A stretch of 64,000 nucleotides of DNA from Nematopogon swammerdamellus (GCA_946902875.1 OX336353.1:19171151-19235150); one strand, 5' to 3'. Positions 1 to 11,662 are shown, counted from the first letter of the stretch. Numbers and translations: made by a program. Notes: a model not told the origin generated them from the sequence alone.

Positions 1-172
1 ATTTCAAACATTTTCATTAATATTAATCCAAATTCAAGACCGTTTTCAATTTCTGTTTACGCCATGTTGATTACATTCTATTTTCAAATTTGGAATCAAT
101 GCTCAATATTGAAGCGATCTTGTCGGTATTATTTTTTAAATTATAGGTAGTTTCCATTAATTTGCTAGTACG

Positions 173-250
173 TTTTTTTTATAGAAAGTGCGACATGTGG
201 CCCCGAGCCACCCATAAGGTGTCTAACGACGCCCATGGACGTGCAAGAGT
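173..250 (-). mobile_element. LINE-A 3'-end fragment
   Basis: This is only the last part of the LINE-A 3' untranslated region. Read on the minus strand it runs through ACGACGCCCATG, the phrase GCCACCCATAAGG in reverse, and ends TTTCTATAAAAAAA. It matches the better copies at 16680 and 48690 and is severely 5'-truncated, as usual for LINEs. Confidence 0.75.
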
Positions 251-429
251 TTATATATTGATCGTGCATACTTTTGATAATGTTAGATTTTTTACAATGG
301 AATAAAATATAGTTAATTGCCTAGCGAATATTCTAATTTGATAGATTAAAGTAATTCTCAGCGAAAGTAAAGTCAAAAAAGTTAAATTAAAAAAAAACTG
401 ACACATCAAAAACCATTAAAAAGTGAAAA

Positions 430-693
430 ATAATTTTAAAATTGACGATTTTTAGAAAAAAAAATTCCGTAAGTATGTATGTATGTTCCTCCATAGCTCT
501 TAAAACGATCAATCAAATTCGATCAAAACTTAGTGCAAGCACATTTAACTATACGTGACAAAGGATAAGCTAAATAAAATTCAGTTCCGGTTACGCTAAG
601 ATATGGCTCTCATACAAACCGAATCTCCTTACTTACTTACTTCCTTTCTTCTTTTTCGAATTTCACGCGAGCGAAGCCGCGGGCAAAAGCTAG
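430..693 (+). mobile_element. Helitron-like non-autonomous element, 5'-truncated
   Basis: The copy carries the family landmarks GTTCCTCCATAGCTCTTAAA, GGTTACGCTAAGATATGGC, and the terminus GAAGCCGCGGGCAAAAGCTAG followed by T. A CTAG end next to T is the usual Helitron 3' signature. Assigning the family to Helitrons is inference, since no Rep/helicase is present in the window. Confidence 0.65.
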
Positions 694-951
694 TAAACTA
701 ATATAAGTTCAAATATTTTCGTATTTTCGTAATAGGTAACATTTTCAAATGAAACAAGTTTCAAATTCAGAGTACAAGTCAACAAGTTCTTGACATTATT
801 TTCGCAAGTTTGATTGAAGGAGACACAATTTACAAATTACAGTATTTATAAACTATAATGAAAACTCAAACTAAACAATATTAAAATAGTTATCAAATGA
901 ATCTAAGGTAAAAGTACCTAGCACACTTGCGGCATTTATAAACTTAATATC

Positions 952-1221
952 TAAAAAAAATTTTTATGTAAACCAGCATGGGTGGCTGTGCCGAGGGACC
1001 AATGGTGCAGTCGACAGAGCCAAAATCACCTCTCTTCGCGAAACCACGCTCAGTTAGGTGCCATGCCAGCAGATTTGCGGACTGTTGCTAGGCTGTCTAG
1101 CCCGTTAATACGACGCTTGAAGACACCCAGGTTAAAGGATTCAGGAAATACACTCGCCGGAAGACAGTTCCACACTCTAGCGATGCGACAAAGAAACGAT
1201 TTAGAAAACCGATGGATAAAA
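952..1221 (-). mobile_element. LINE-B 3' end (ORF2 C-terminus)
   Basis: Read on the minus strand the sequence encodes the end of a CR1/Jockey-type ORF2: a tract like VWNCLPASVFPES followed by GVFKRRINRL, then a 3' end in GCTGGTTTACATAAAAA. Only the last few dozen codons remain. The W-N-x-L-P...F-K motif near the C-terminus is typical of this LINE group. Confidence 0.75.
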
Positions 1222-1312
1222 TAAAACTAAAACTATTAACTTTTGTTAACTTCATAGTTTTAGTCTTAAGCAACTGTCCAAAATGTGCGCTTCAACAATC
1301 TTTTTAAGTTTT

Positions 1313-1532
1313 TTCTTTATGGAAAGCGTGACATATGGCGCCGAGCCACCCATAAGGTGTCTAACGACGCCCATCGACATTCGGTCGCACGTGAGGTTTG
1401 CGAATGCGATGCCGGCCTGACAGGTGCCTATTCAAGCCTCTCTTGAAGGACCCGAGACTGTACTTGGTGCGAAATATGTGGGCACGGATAGCATTCCAGA
1501 GTTTACCATTTCTGTGGTGGAAAGATCGGCAC
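1313..1532 (-). mobile_element. LINE-A 3' end
   Basis: Minus-strand copy of the LINE-A tail, with the end of ORF2 (FPPKYSLGSFK region) damaged and the 3' UTR phrases ACGACGCCCAT and GGTGGCTCGGCGCCATATG. The A-rich 3' end is partly lost. Confidence 0.75.
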
Positions 1533-1535
1533 GTC

Positions 1536-2424
1536 TAAATAGCAATAAATTTGTTATTTATAAAAAGGGGGACAACTTTTGTTGCACGACTTTTTATTTT
1601 GAGAACTTTTTTTCTGAAATAGTTCTTTAATTTAATAAAGTTTAATTTAACAAGTTTAAAATAATAATATAAATAGCTTTTTCTGCCAAATGAAGAAATA
1701 CAATTAACAAAAATTAAAATCAAAGTAATTTTTTTTTTATTTAATATAATATATATACTATTGAAATTATTAATTAAAACTAACCTAAAACAAAACTTAC
1801 CTATCTAACAAAATAAAACTAAACATGAACCTATAAATAAAAAATTTTCTTCTAGTTCGAGAATATTTTATTTTGTAAGTAGGTATAATATTTTTTGTTC
1901 ATTTCAACTTGACGAATTTTTTTAAAATGTTGACATGTAAAAAAAAATATGTTTAAGTTTTTGGTGAAATAAATAAAAAATTACCTCCCAAAATGTATCA
2001 CTGTAGAAGTACTAGTTCTACGAGTATGTGGGTATTAGTCTTTTGTAACGGCCGGAGTGTTCGAAGCAAGGCCACGCCTCCATTTTAATATTCCAAATTC
2101 AAATTCAAATTGTTCGCTTATCTTGCGTGTGTTGTTTCAGACACTTCGTCGCGAGACGTCTCTTTGAGAAGCTTTTCGCGTGTTTATTTAAATTTATATT
2201 AATGAAATGCGAAATATTTGCCGTTCGCAACGCGATTTGCGTTCGAATTTCCCATTTCTGTTTCGGTTTATGGAATTTACTATTTACTCAGGGGCTTAGA
2301 GGCTCGTCTTGATATTATCTGTTGCTGAGTTTATGAAGTATTCACAGCTGTGAAATTGTCAGGGCTGCTGCTACACAGGTATCCGCCAGAGATTGCGTCG
2401 AGATTTCGATGATTTACATGTTCA
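1536..2424. other. A+T-rich stretch, nothing recognised
   Basis: About 0.9 kb of A+T-rich DNA. Open frames are short and overlap stop-rich sequence on both strands. A small run of three CAAATT units lies near 2096-2110. Confidence 0.5.
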
Positions 2425-2500
2425 TTTTTAGGGTTCCGTATCCGGTACCGGACCCTATTACTAAGCCTACGCCGTCTGTCTGTCTGTCTGTCTGTCTGTA

Positions 2501-2548
<48 letters not shown>

Positions 2549-2890
2549 CGTCCGCCCGTCCGTTCGTCTGTCCGAGGGCTGTATCTCCAGAACCGTAATA
2601 GGTACCACGTTGAAATGTTCACAGAACATGTGTTAAATATGGCCGATATAACAACAAATAATAAAAATAAGAAAAAGTAAAAAATTCTTGGGAGTTCCCA
2701 TAGAGAAAACAAAAAGTGTATGCGCGCGCGCCATCTACCGAATAGAGTATCAAGCATTTTAACTAATCATGAATTTTAACTAATATGAAGCATTTCATAA
2801 CACGCCATAGATGGCGTGAGTGGCGCTAACCATGACATGGCGATACGGAACCCTCGAGTCTCAATGCGCGAGTTCGACTCGCACTTTTTG
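2425..2890 (+). mobile_element. Family G interspersed element with TCTG microsatellite
   Basis: A nearly complete copy. It starts TTTTTAGGGTTCCGTA, then ACTAAGCCTACGCCGTCTG, a TCTG microsatellite, CGTAATAGGTA, GGCCGATATAACAACAAATA, GCGCCATCTACCGAA and a 3' end GATACGGAACCCTCG followed by GCGAGTTCGACTCGCAC. No coding capacity is visible. The near-palindromic GCGAGTTCGACTCGC sits just before the 3' end. The transposition mechanism is not evident. Confidence 0.75.
2474..2574 (+). repeat. (TCTG)n/(TCCG)n microsatellite
   Basis: A TCTG run with one TATG interruption that grades into TCCG units. It lies at a fixed place inside the family G element; other copies (7490, 11010, 49480) carry the same microsatellite in various lengths. 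Confidence 0.95.
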
Positions 2891-3577
2891 GTAAATACAT
2901 AACTGATGATAACGCAAATATATTGTGTGGTTGGTGTTACGTAACCCTCGTTTGTTTTATTCCCCTACAATATCCCGCCCACTATCCTAAAGCACAACCC
3001 ATTGCATAGGTATGTGCAATGCAAATCTATATTCTTATATGCTTTAAAATTGGACACACGCCACAAACCACAACCATCTTCACAAGTACAAGGTTTTATT
3101 CCCAACGACCCCCCTCCCCCCCTTCTTCTCCCCTCCATGGGAGGCCCGAGCAGCGGGACCGTCTTATATTGAACTCGTTGGTGGGTCCATGTATACAAGC
3201 GAAAATAAAGCTTAGAGTGCGCTTAAAAAGATTGTAAGATCATTAAGGTGCCACAATAAAGTAACAAAAAAAAAAACGGCAAAGTTATCTCGACCACACT
3301 GTTCGCAGAATAATTGAAGCTCCCCTCTTTGGTCTACATCGGGCTTTTAAGAATCGATAGCTTCTCAAATTATTTCCTTTCTCGTACCGCTCGAGTCTGT
3401 CCACTGAGTGTTTCCCGAAACGTTTTGCCTGGACTTTTTCAAAATTCTAGACTGGACAGCCAAAATGCACCAGGACACGTGACTCGCGAGCGTGATATTT
3501 GTGACTCGTTACGCGTTACGTGAATTCGCAATCATTCCAGAGGCCCCGGTATAAATTCTTACCCATCAAATAACGAC
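2891..3577. other. Unassigned sequence with a C-rich tract
   Basis: No feature recognised apart from a pyrimidine-rich CCCCCCTCCCCCC tract near 3108-3121 that runs into CTTCTTCTCCCC. The short frames here show no family resemblance. Confidence 0.5.
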
Positions 3578-3747
3578 ATGGACAGGAAAACGGAGTTTGG
3601 GAAAACCACCCGCCAGGTCGGACGACGACATCAATTAAGTCGGCGGAATCACTGGTTCCGTATCGCTGAAGGCCGAGAGGACTGGAGGAAAATTGGAGAG
3701 GCTTATGTTCAGCAGTGAACGCTTACACGCTGACTGACTGATTGACT
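3578..3747 (+). mobile_element. RTE LINE 3'-end fragment
   Basis: Matches the end of the RTE ORF at 47145-47631: GACAGGAAAACGGAGT, CCACCCGCCAGGT, TGGTTCCGTATCGCTGAAG, GGAGAGGCTTATGT, then the (CTGA)n tail. A small indel near 3635 breaks the frame and a TGA replaces the usual TGG near 3717. Confidence 0.8.
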
Positions 3748-4170
3748 AACCGACTGGCACTTACGATTTCTCCGTCTGTACTCCAGTCATAAGAATAAAC
3801 ATGTTTGTGACCAGCTGGTTACCAACTTCGTAGTTCACCACGGAACTCATTAAGCTGACTCTATATTTTATCACTTCTACTGGGCAGATAAACGCGCTAT
3901 CGACCACGGCGGCGCCGCTAAACGTGTTTTTATAAATCTCCGACATAAAGTAGTTTCGCTACATGTGACCGCAGTGAGCCGAGTGCGGTGGTGCCCACCC
4001 ACAGTGTGTGACTCAGCCTGTCTAGGTGTTAACTATAATCACGAACATGAGAGAACGCAGAATCGTGGTTTATTTTCGGTTTTGGAGAAACATAATATTT
4101 CTTTTGATGTGTGTTCATAGATGGTGTGATTATTATTTTGATATTACAGGAAATAATTATTTTCATATAC
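3748..4170. other. Unassigned sequence
   Basis: No repeat family or exon recognised in this roughly 0.4 kb between an RTE fragment and a SINE tail. Confidence 0.5.
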
Positions 4171-4312
4171 AGTGTGGCGAAAAGTTTGAACAGAAGGGAA
4201 GCACTGACGTGGCACCAAGTTCACCCGGTGTTATGGACTGACATCACGGATGTTGTAGGTGATGTAGCCAACGGTGTCAGTTTCCATAAAAAAAAAAAAA
4301 TAAATAAATAAA
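4171..4312 (+). mobile_element. SINE tail T1 fragment
   Basis: GGGAAGCACTGACGTGGCACC, ACCCGGTGTTATGG, GGATGTTGTAGGTGATGTAG and GTGTCAGTTTCCATAAAA mark the T1 tail with its poly-A. Head and core are missing. Confidence 0.85.
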
Positions 4313-5589
4313 TTCAGAAGGGTGCTATTGTCTGTATATGAACAATGTTTTGTGTCACAATTTTAGTGAAAACTCATAACCATAACATAAAACAATTAAA
4401 AATTTTCAACGTTTCACATCAAGTCATTTTCATTAACAAATTCAATTGGAAATTTGTCGAACCGAAAGTATTAAGCTTGACTCCTGAGTAACCCCTAACT
4501 GAATTTACACAAGAATTAAGGTATTTTTCGGTTCCAACAGTAAATTTTGGTTGGTTTTTTTTTGTCACAAAATTTTAATGAAATCACAGCTTCCAAATCG
4601 GAATTTAATCGAATACTTATCCGGCTGTCTATCAAGCTTATCATCAGAATTCGCAAAAATCTCCCGAACTTGTTCAGGCAGTTCTTAGAATGAGCAATCA
4701 TTATTGTATCGAAAATCTAAAGAATTACAGACGAGGTGTGTGTATGCAAAAATCTTTGCGGTTTTACCGACTCTAGAAAAATTTAATATGCTAAAATGAG
4801 CTTTATTTCCTGTTCTTAAAGTCGAAAATCAATCGTGAACACTCGGCTGAGGGCAAGCGATGTATCACCTTGCCTCTTTGAACTTAAGGTTGTTTTTTCA
4901 ATGTAGGTGTAATAAAATTAGTTGGCAGTATTTTTGACATTTTTATGTCTTAATCCTCACAGAACGTGAGAAGGTAGTTAAGGGACAATAATTAACGATG
5001 ATTATTTGTTTAATTTATAGCTTTTATGTATAAATCTTTGCTATAATTTCTATTTAAACTGTCGAATCTGTCATTCACGATGTTTTTCCGTTTTTTATTG
5101 TATTTTAGTTTTTAACCGTTAGTTCATATAATTCCTCATTAACTATTTATGGTATTTGATTTGTCTATGGTTATTTTTGGTTTTAATTTAGATTAAATTG
5201 TAGCTGTAGATTTAATGCATAAATTAAATTAGTCTGTTCATATATTAATATATTAATGCTCTTGTGAGCGGTAGTATGGGTTAATTGTTTATAAGTTACT
5301 ATAATAATACTTATAAAGAGACAAATAGTTTTCTCGCCGTCTTTCTCCGCTCTACGAGGATTGTCGGTGTTGCAATGCAAGCAAGGGAGAGGAGATGCCG
5401 GAGTTTTGGAGCATGATTGTCGAGAAAATACTTATCTATCGAGCACTGAGTCAGTTTGGTACGGTCTTTGCCTTAGTATAATTTATATATTTATTATCAC
5501 ATTTACATATTTACATTAATTTTAAATATACAGATTATAAAAATACACCACATATACTCAAAATTTATATAAAAATAATAAACGGAATA
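4313..5589. other. A+T-rich unassigned sequence
   Basis: About 1.3 kb with no recognised repeat or coding signal on either strand. Frames are short and of A+T-biased composition. Confidence 0.5.
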
Positions 5590-5896
5590 CCGCCGGCGGC
5601 GGGAGGCAAGCCTCCAAGCACACCGGCGGGTGCAGGCCGTGGCTACGGAGCTCTCCGAGACGATTATTATATTAGCTGTAGAACAATATGACACAGATAT
5701 ACTTTGTGTAACCGAAACATGGCTTAAAACAGACGAAAACATTATAATTGAAGGTATGGAATTAAAGAGTAACTACTTCAGAAAGGTCTCTATTCGGGGC
5801 GGAGCTCTGATCATGGCAAGGGACAATCACGAGGCCAGGAATAGAGTTGACATCTCGAGCTTTTCGATCGAAAGACTTTTCGGTCTAAAACTATAG
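5590..5896 (+). pseudogene. LINE endonuclease (EEP) domain remnant
   Basis: The translated frame reads AVATELSETI, then DTDILCVTETWLK and later RGGALIMARDN. This is the start of the exonuclease-endonuclease-phosphatase domain of non-LTR retrotransposons: the T-E-T-W-L motif contains the catalytic Glu region and the R-G-G...Y/M-x-R segment follows. The frame stops after about 85 residues at 5896, so the catalytic His and Asp boxes are gone. It is most likely a scrap of a CR1/Jockey/I-group LINE. No reverse transcriptase follows, and it may not belong to the LINE-A or LINE-B families nearby. Confidence 0.75.
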
Positions 5897-6054
5897 TGTC
5901 CCAAAATCGTTTGCTTAGACCCGCAAGAGCTATACGGAATACCCTAGTATGGCTGACTCCGTCCCAACCCAATATTCAGATTTAAGCCAATACAGAGTGG
6001 CCTGGATCTAGGGGTGTCATTTCACATTATAAACCTAGGACAGAAACAAGCATT

Positions 6055-6405
6055 TTATTAATATAACATACATACATACCACACGCTGTATCCCGACAAT
6101 CGGGGTAAGCATGGTAATCGGTGTTACGCTGCAAGAACTCTCGTAAATTACAGCACAACACCGACCACCACGTTTAGCAAAGTACCTATTAGGACAAGAT
6201 AACTATATCAACCAGCAAGTAAGGCACGAAGATCCACCTGCTGCATGACTTGGTGGAAGGACCGCGCCAAGTTGAGAGGGGGCTAGCCTGTCGCCCTTAT
6301 GCACGGCATATTGTCCTCATCCCTTAGTCGCCTTTTACGATATGTACGGGGAGAGATGCAGTGGGACTATTCGTATTAAGTACCGACCCCACACAGTACA
6401 GGAAA
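6055..6405 (-). mobile_element. SINE with H2 head and B2 body
   Basis: Minus-strand element. It starts at the H2 head (about 6400, ACTGTGTGGGGTCGGTACTT) with GGCGACTAAGGGAT, runs through AGCAGGTGGATCTTCGTGCC and GTGGTGGTCGGTGTTGTGCTG, and ends in CGGGATACAGCGTGTGG followed by a (TATG)n tail. It lacks the core found in H2-core-T1 SINEs. The copy at 57250 has the same layout. Confidence 0.75.
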
Positions 6406-6760
6406 CCCTCTGTAGACATTTTAACGTAATAACCAAGATTGACGAGAATACTGGGAAAAAGGAGGCGCTGACAACCCTGGCGGGTCTGCGGGACCCCCAC
6501 ACGCATTAGTGCCGCCTGGGCGATCCAATTTGATGGCCTCTGAGGTTAAATCGCAATTAATTAGTAATAAGTTTGGGTCCAACGTAACTACATAAACGGA
6601 TTTGGTGGTGAGCGAAGGCAAGCGTAACGCTATCGGCTTTATGCTGCTCTTCGATCTGTCACGCGAGTTCGCAAAGATGTCGATATTGTCGATAAGTAGA
6701 AAAGGCGGTACGTTGGATACGTACGGAGATACGTTGTCTACATGACATCAGGATTTTTTT
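6406..6760. other. Spacer between two H2 heads
   Basis: About 0.35 kb with no recognised feature, lying between two H2-headed SINEs arranged head to head. Confidence 0.45.
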
Positions 6761-6762
6761 GT

Positions 6763-7083
6763 ACCGTGTGGGGCCGGTACTTTGAAAGAATAGTCCCACT
6801 GCATCTCTCCCCGTGTATGTCGTAAAAGGCGACTAAGGGATATGACTCCCTTCATATATTACTAGGTGGTAGGGTTTAACCAGCCCGAGTTGATACTACC
6901 GCACTGAATGAAAGGTAGGTCGAAACGGCTATGTAAATATAGTTTGTGTTTTCCGTCCAGTTCTGTGTAGCCGGCGCAACCGAAGGGAAGCACTGACGTG
7001 GCACCAAGTTCGCCCGGTGTTATGGGCTGACATCACGGATGTTGTAAGTGATGTAGCCAACCGTGTCAGTTTCCTTAAAAAAA
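6763..7083 (+). mobile_element. SINE H2-core-T1, nearly full length
   Basis: Head CCGTGTGGGGCCGGTACTTT and GGCGACTAAGGGATATGAC, then core ACTAGGTGGTAGGGTTTAAC and ACCGCACTGAATG, then tail T1 GGGAAGCACTGACGTGGCAC and GTCAGTTTCC with a short A tail. Clear tRNA A and B boxes are not visible in this head. Confidence 0.85.
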
Positions 7084-7159
7084 GGATATTCGTTGTTTAC
7101 AAATTGCACGACCTTGAGCGTCACAATTACGCGAGGAAGTAGGACGGCATGTCTGTTGT

Positions 7160-7566
7160 TGAGAGCAAAAAATCTGTCAAGTGCGAGGTTTCCTTGCGCA
7201 CAGAGGGTTCCGTTGAGCCGCTGTACCATACGTGTCAAAAAAAAAACATATCCGTCTATCTTTTGTCTTTCTACAATGCAAAATATAAAAACCTCTGGCG
7301 CCATCTATTATTCAGTAGTGTGACTAATCGATTCTTAGCATGTTTCTTGTATGGGGACCCGCCTCAATTTTTGTTAGTTTTAGCTTTTTTAATATTTGTT
7401 GGCACATCTGCCATAATACCACATATTCTGTGAAAATTTCAACCGGCTACCAATTACGATTCAAAAGATACAGCACTCGGACGGACGAACAGACAGACAG
7501 ACAGACAGAGGGACGACGGCGTAGGCTTAGTAATAGGCTTCCGTATGCATACGGAACCCTAAAAAG
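7160..7566 (-). mobile_element. Family G element
   Basis: Reverse copy, read on the minus strand: AGGGTTCCGTATGCATACGG, CTAAGCCTACGCCGTC, CTGTCTGTCTGTCTG, AATATGTGGTATTATGGC, GGCGCCAGAGG and the 3' end GCGCAAGG...CTCGCACTTGACAG. The element is diverged but complete in outline. Confidence 0.7.
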
Positions 7567-8737
7567 AGACAAGTATATGTTCAGGCAGGGAATTTGCCTT
7601 ATTTTAAAGTGCCACTTGCGGTGCTCGGGCAATACAATATTTATCTTTTAAACATATAATAAAACATTGTATTTGTACAAATACTGCGTATTAATTTGCG
7701 TTACTTACAAATAAATAACCCACACTACCGCTCACAAAAACATTATTATTTTTTACATAATAAAATGTGAATACTTAAGAATCTGACCACTCTGCCTATT
7801 TACCTACTTACATCTGGTGTATCACGTATTATATATATCTGATTTACTTACTTAAGTCTTACTGATTACTTAAGCCTAACTATTAGAAAACCGAGACAAA
7901 TATTTAAAACTCCAGCGACATTTATAAATTCTTTGCTCTTTATAAATTACAAGTTCTCCAAAGAATTTCTTACTACACGGTCACATTATTAAGACACTCA
8001 ATTATCTGAAACGCCCAATTTCGACTAAAAGCCACTGCCTCCCCTCCATCCCCTATCAATCCCCCCTCACCATTCTTAACCGTGATTTTTTCGGTCACAC
8101 TCGCCCCTAATTTAGCTTCCACCTCCCGATCAATCAAATGGTCAGCTCGGAATCGAAAAAATCCAAAGGTATTTTCGATAATCTCTGGACCACTCTGTGA
8201 TCAATCACTGGGTTTGTGTGTTTTTGATAAACTCTATAACGACTAGCCTGATACACATTTTTTTTCTCGTTTACTCTGTGTGTTTACCTAAGGACGCACG
8301 TACTCGTGTATTATCATCATAAGAACCTATTTATATCCCTATAAAAAGTTAATTTGCCTATTTAATCTGAAATGAGGCCTGATGAAATAGATGTATTTTA
8401 TTTTGTTTTATTATTCTTGAAGATGAATATTCTAGTCTTTGGAAAATTATGTTAGTTATCTTAGACTGAGACGATTTTACGAAGATGATTTTAATACCGC
8501 AAAAAAAAATATTAATGTGGAAGTATGAAGTGAAATGAGAGAATTTTTGCACAGTTCAAAATATGATAGAATGTGTTCAATATAATACAAAGTTCAGTTA
8601 CACATAGGTCATAGAATAGATCAATATAGCTCAGACCAGTACACAATACCTGCGCATTATTAACGTAACCATCGCAATTTGTACCGCTACAGAGCGAACA
8701 CTCCGTTACGCCCTACCCTGAAGCTCGGTCAGTTTAG
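7567..8737. other. A+T-rich unassigned sequence
   Basis: About 1.2 kb without recognised repeats or exons; locally C-rich near 8035-8070. Confidence 0.5.
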
Positions 8738-8900
8738 TGCTTTACAATAAATTTTAAATGAACACACACGGGCCGTGGTCCCCAGTGTTGCGCCCTGCGG
8801 TACGCCGTATTCCACTGTTGAGCCGGCCGCAGACTGTCGCACAAGGCATCGTTGAATTTGATGCTTAGGTGACCTAAGGTGGGACAGCCAAGGAGATCTC
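8738..8900 (-). pseudogene. Degraded non-LTR reverse transcriptase fragment
   Basis: On the minus strand near 8800-8850 the frame reads STVEYGVPQGATLG, which matches the conserved G-V-P-Q-G-S-x-L-G box of LINE reverse transcriptases. The LLF that should follow is replaced by TTAR, and flanking codons are out of frame. It is a short relic with no clade assignment. Confidence 0.6.
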
Positions 8901-9225
8901 GGGTACGAAATTCGCTTTTGGCAGACAATTCATGTTTTATCGTTGGTCAAGAGCATCGAATACCTCCGAGAGGACCATCTAACCGGATCTTAGTGAATCT
9001 TACGCACATTACCAGGGAATAAGGAAAATATTGTTGCTTGTGTTATATTATTAATAAAATACGACGGCGGTCACAGGACAACGGACAGAACAGTTTCCGC
9101 AATACATTTCATGCTTTATCTTTTTCATATCATACATTATGGTGTTTAAGGGGGGTACTAGGCAAAACATCACATCATATTATCCTAACTATAGCCATAT
9201 TTCAATAGATATAAAAATAATTTAC

Positions 9226-9713
9226 ATGCATATAGTTAGGTAAAGATTCAAGGTATAATGTGTAATAGATTATTGCAATATAATCTTCTGAATTCTCCGA
9301 AAAATAAGTGGTTGAAAAGTAGTAAAAACGTTCGAAAATTTAAAATCTACCCTCGTTACAAATACGTACATACAAAAAACGCTCGCGCACGGCAACGGCC
9401 CAAAATTTTGAATGTTCAAAGATAGTTCAATGAAAAACCATTTATTCTGTAAGCGTTTGAATTTATATAGATGATTCTTAGTCTTATTGGCTCTAAACTC
9501 AATGAAGCATTTTTCCTATTAGATGCATTTGTAAAAAATGGCGAAGAAAATAGCAAAGGGATTTTTGAACGATTTTGCCACTTTTCAAGCACATATTTTT
9601 AAGACAATTTATAAGATTAATAGATATATATATATAGATATATAGATTATAAGATTAAATAAAAAATAATGTATTCCCATTATACCTTGAATCTTTACCT
9701 AACTATAGGCATA
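9226..9713. mobile_element. Inverted-repeat element (about 0.49 kb)
   Basis: TATAGTTAGGTAAAGATTCA at 9231 recurs inverted at the right end near 9690-9710, giving terminal inverted repeats of about 33 bp that continue to AAGGTATAATG. A third partial copy, CCTAACTATAG, lies at 9184 just outside. The interior is A+T-rich with no open frame, which fits a MITE. Superfamily and target duplication are unclear. Confidence 0.65.
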
Positions 9714-10205
9714 TTAATTATAGTTAATTAAATCACTTGAAATGTGGGTGTTTATATGGTTAAGGAAATACGAAGTGCTTTTGCCTATTACCCGGCTTAA
9801 TGTTTTCTCTGAGTTTTTAGAAAATAAATCTCTTCAGATCCAACATAGAGCATCGTCATACCCTATAATACACTGCTGCAAATAAACGAGATATTCTCGC
9901 CCGGGGTTTTCGCTGCTCGCTTACAACGTTCGTGTTATGTATTTTGTAGTCCGTGTTTTTCTGTGTTACGCTGTGTTGCATGCTCGCTGCAAGGTTCATT
10001 TGTTTTTAAGCGAAAATAAAAGTCTGTAACGCGCGAAACACTTTATAGACTTTCGCTCGCATAGTAGTAGGTGACTATGGTAGGAATATCATTCCTGTTT
10101 TTCACGGTAGACTGACGGCGGAATTCGTGTTGCACAAGATGGACACTAGAAATGGCAATACTATGAATAAATACAATGTTATGAACAAAAATTACTTACT
10201 ACATT
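9714..10205. other. Unassigned sequence
   Basis: About 0.5 kb with no recognised element; a slightly G+C-richer patch spans 9895-10060. Confidence 0.45.
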
Positions 10206-10208
10206 TCT

Positions 10209-10560
10209 TTTTAGGGTTCCGTATTCATACGTTAGCCTATTACTAAGCCTACAACGTCTGTCTGTCCGTGAGTCCTTGGGCTGTATCTTTTGAACCGTAA
10301 TAGGTAGCCCGTTGAAATCTTCACAGAATATGTGTTAGTTATTATGGCCGATATAACAGCAAACAATAAAAATAAGGAAAAGTAAAAAATTCACGGGGGT
10401 CCCCATATACAAGAAACTAAAAAGTGCATGCGCGCCATCTACCGAAAAGAGTAAGAAACATTTTAACTAATACATAGATGGCGTGAGTGACGCTGACCAT
10501 GACATGGCGATACGGAACCCTCGGTGCGCGAGTTCGACTCGCACTTGGCCGGTTTTTTAA
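10209..10560 (+). mobile_element. Family G element
   Basis: TTTTTAGGGTTCCGTATTCA start, ACTAAGCCTACAACGTCTG, ACCGTAATAGGTAGCCCG, GGCCGATATAACAGC, GCGCCATCTACCG and the end CGGTGCGCGAGTTCGACTC then GCACTTGGCCGGTTTT. Its TCTG microsatellite is reduced to about two units, so microsatellite length differs strongly between copies. Confidence 0.8.
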
Positions 10561-10865
10561 AACAATGTTAATATGCTTGTAAGGAACGTAGGCAAAGGAA
10601 GGAACGCTTTTTAATACATGCGCTGCGGGCAGGCTGACAGCTAAAATAATGTGCAAATCTAAATGCGAGACCTTTATACGAGTAAAGCTTTTAAGGAAGT
10701 ACTCGCAATACACATCCTATGTTACGTATAGTTATTGCATCTTACGACGGCACTTTACATTTACGACAAAATGCGTGTAGTACCCGAATTAATGTGAGTA
10801 CAGGATCGTACCATGTCGCTCTATATACAGCTCAAGCAAAGAGTAGACAGTTAATTTTTTTGGTT

Positions 10866-11107
10866 TCTTCTAGGGGAACCCCCGTGATTTTTTTACTTTT
10901 TATTATTTTTTATTAATGGTTGTTGTATCGTCCATAATAAACACATACCTATTCTGTGAAAATTTCAACGGGCTACCTATTACGGTTCAAGAAATACAGC
11001 CCTCGGACAGACAGACAGGCAGACAGTCGGACGGACGGACGGACAGACAGACAGACAGACGGCGGCGTAGGCTTAGTAATAGGGTCCCGTACCGGATACG
11101 AAACCCT
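10866..11107 (-). mobile_element. Family G element, 3'-truncated
   Basis: Minus-strand copy from the AGGGTTTCGTATCCGGTACG end (11105) through CCTATTACTAAGCCTAC, the TCTG/TCCG microsatellite, and AGGTAGCCCGTTGAAATTTT to the CACGGGGGTTCCCC block. The 3' quarter of the family is missing. Confidence 0.75.
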
Positions 11108-11662
11108 AAACACGGATTGTCTTAAGTCTTAACGTATTGTACCAAAAAGGGAAAACTGATTTTTCAGCACATTAATTTTTGTATTTTGTTTTGCGCCGTA
11201 TTTTGTTTTATTTTATTAAATTTATAATTTTATTTAATTTTTTTCTTTTTTTTTCTCAGATTATTATCTACAAAGACAGACTACACAATATGCTACAATT
11301 AAAGTAAACCTACCACACAAATTAAACAAGAAATATAATAAAATAATATTGCACGAAACAGGGAACACCTAAAATATTGTACCAAAGAGGGAATACGGAT
11401 GACTAAATGTATTGTACGAAAGAGGGAACACAGGCGTGCCTTCGTGAGACGTGAAACCTACATCAGTAAGTATTAGTCTAAGAGCTCTGGAACATACCTG
11501 AAAACACTACTTCTATTAAGCAAAAATGCTTCCAGTTTTCCCTGGTGAGTTTACGTCTTCTCTTCTCTTCTGTTACAAAAGGCAACGTCGCCGTCCGCGT
11601 CGGCCTACTTGTCTGTCCGTCTGTCCGTCTATGTGTCTGGCTGGCTGTATTGTTTGTATGTT
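11108..11662. other. Unassigned sequence with a recurring short phrase
   Basis: The phrase TATTGTACCAAA-AGGGAA occurs three times (near 11133, 11374 and 11408), each with small changes. Nothing else is recognised. Confidence 0.5.

Noticed and set aside
2409..2757. Open frames rich in SVCL or DRQT repeats
   Set aside because: They translate the TCTG microsatellite inside a family G element and are open only because the repeat lacks stops.
5183..5380. Coding frame of 65 codons on the minus strand
   Set aside because: A+T-biased composition, no start or splice context and no resemblance to any family; representative of many short frames left out.
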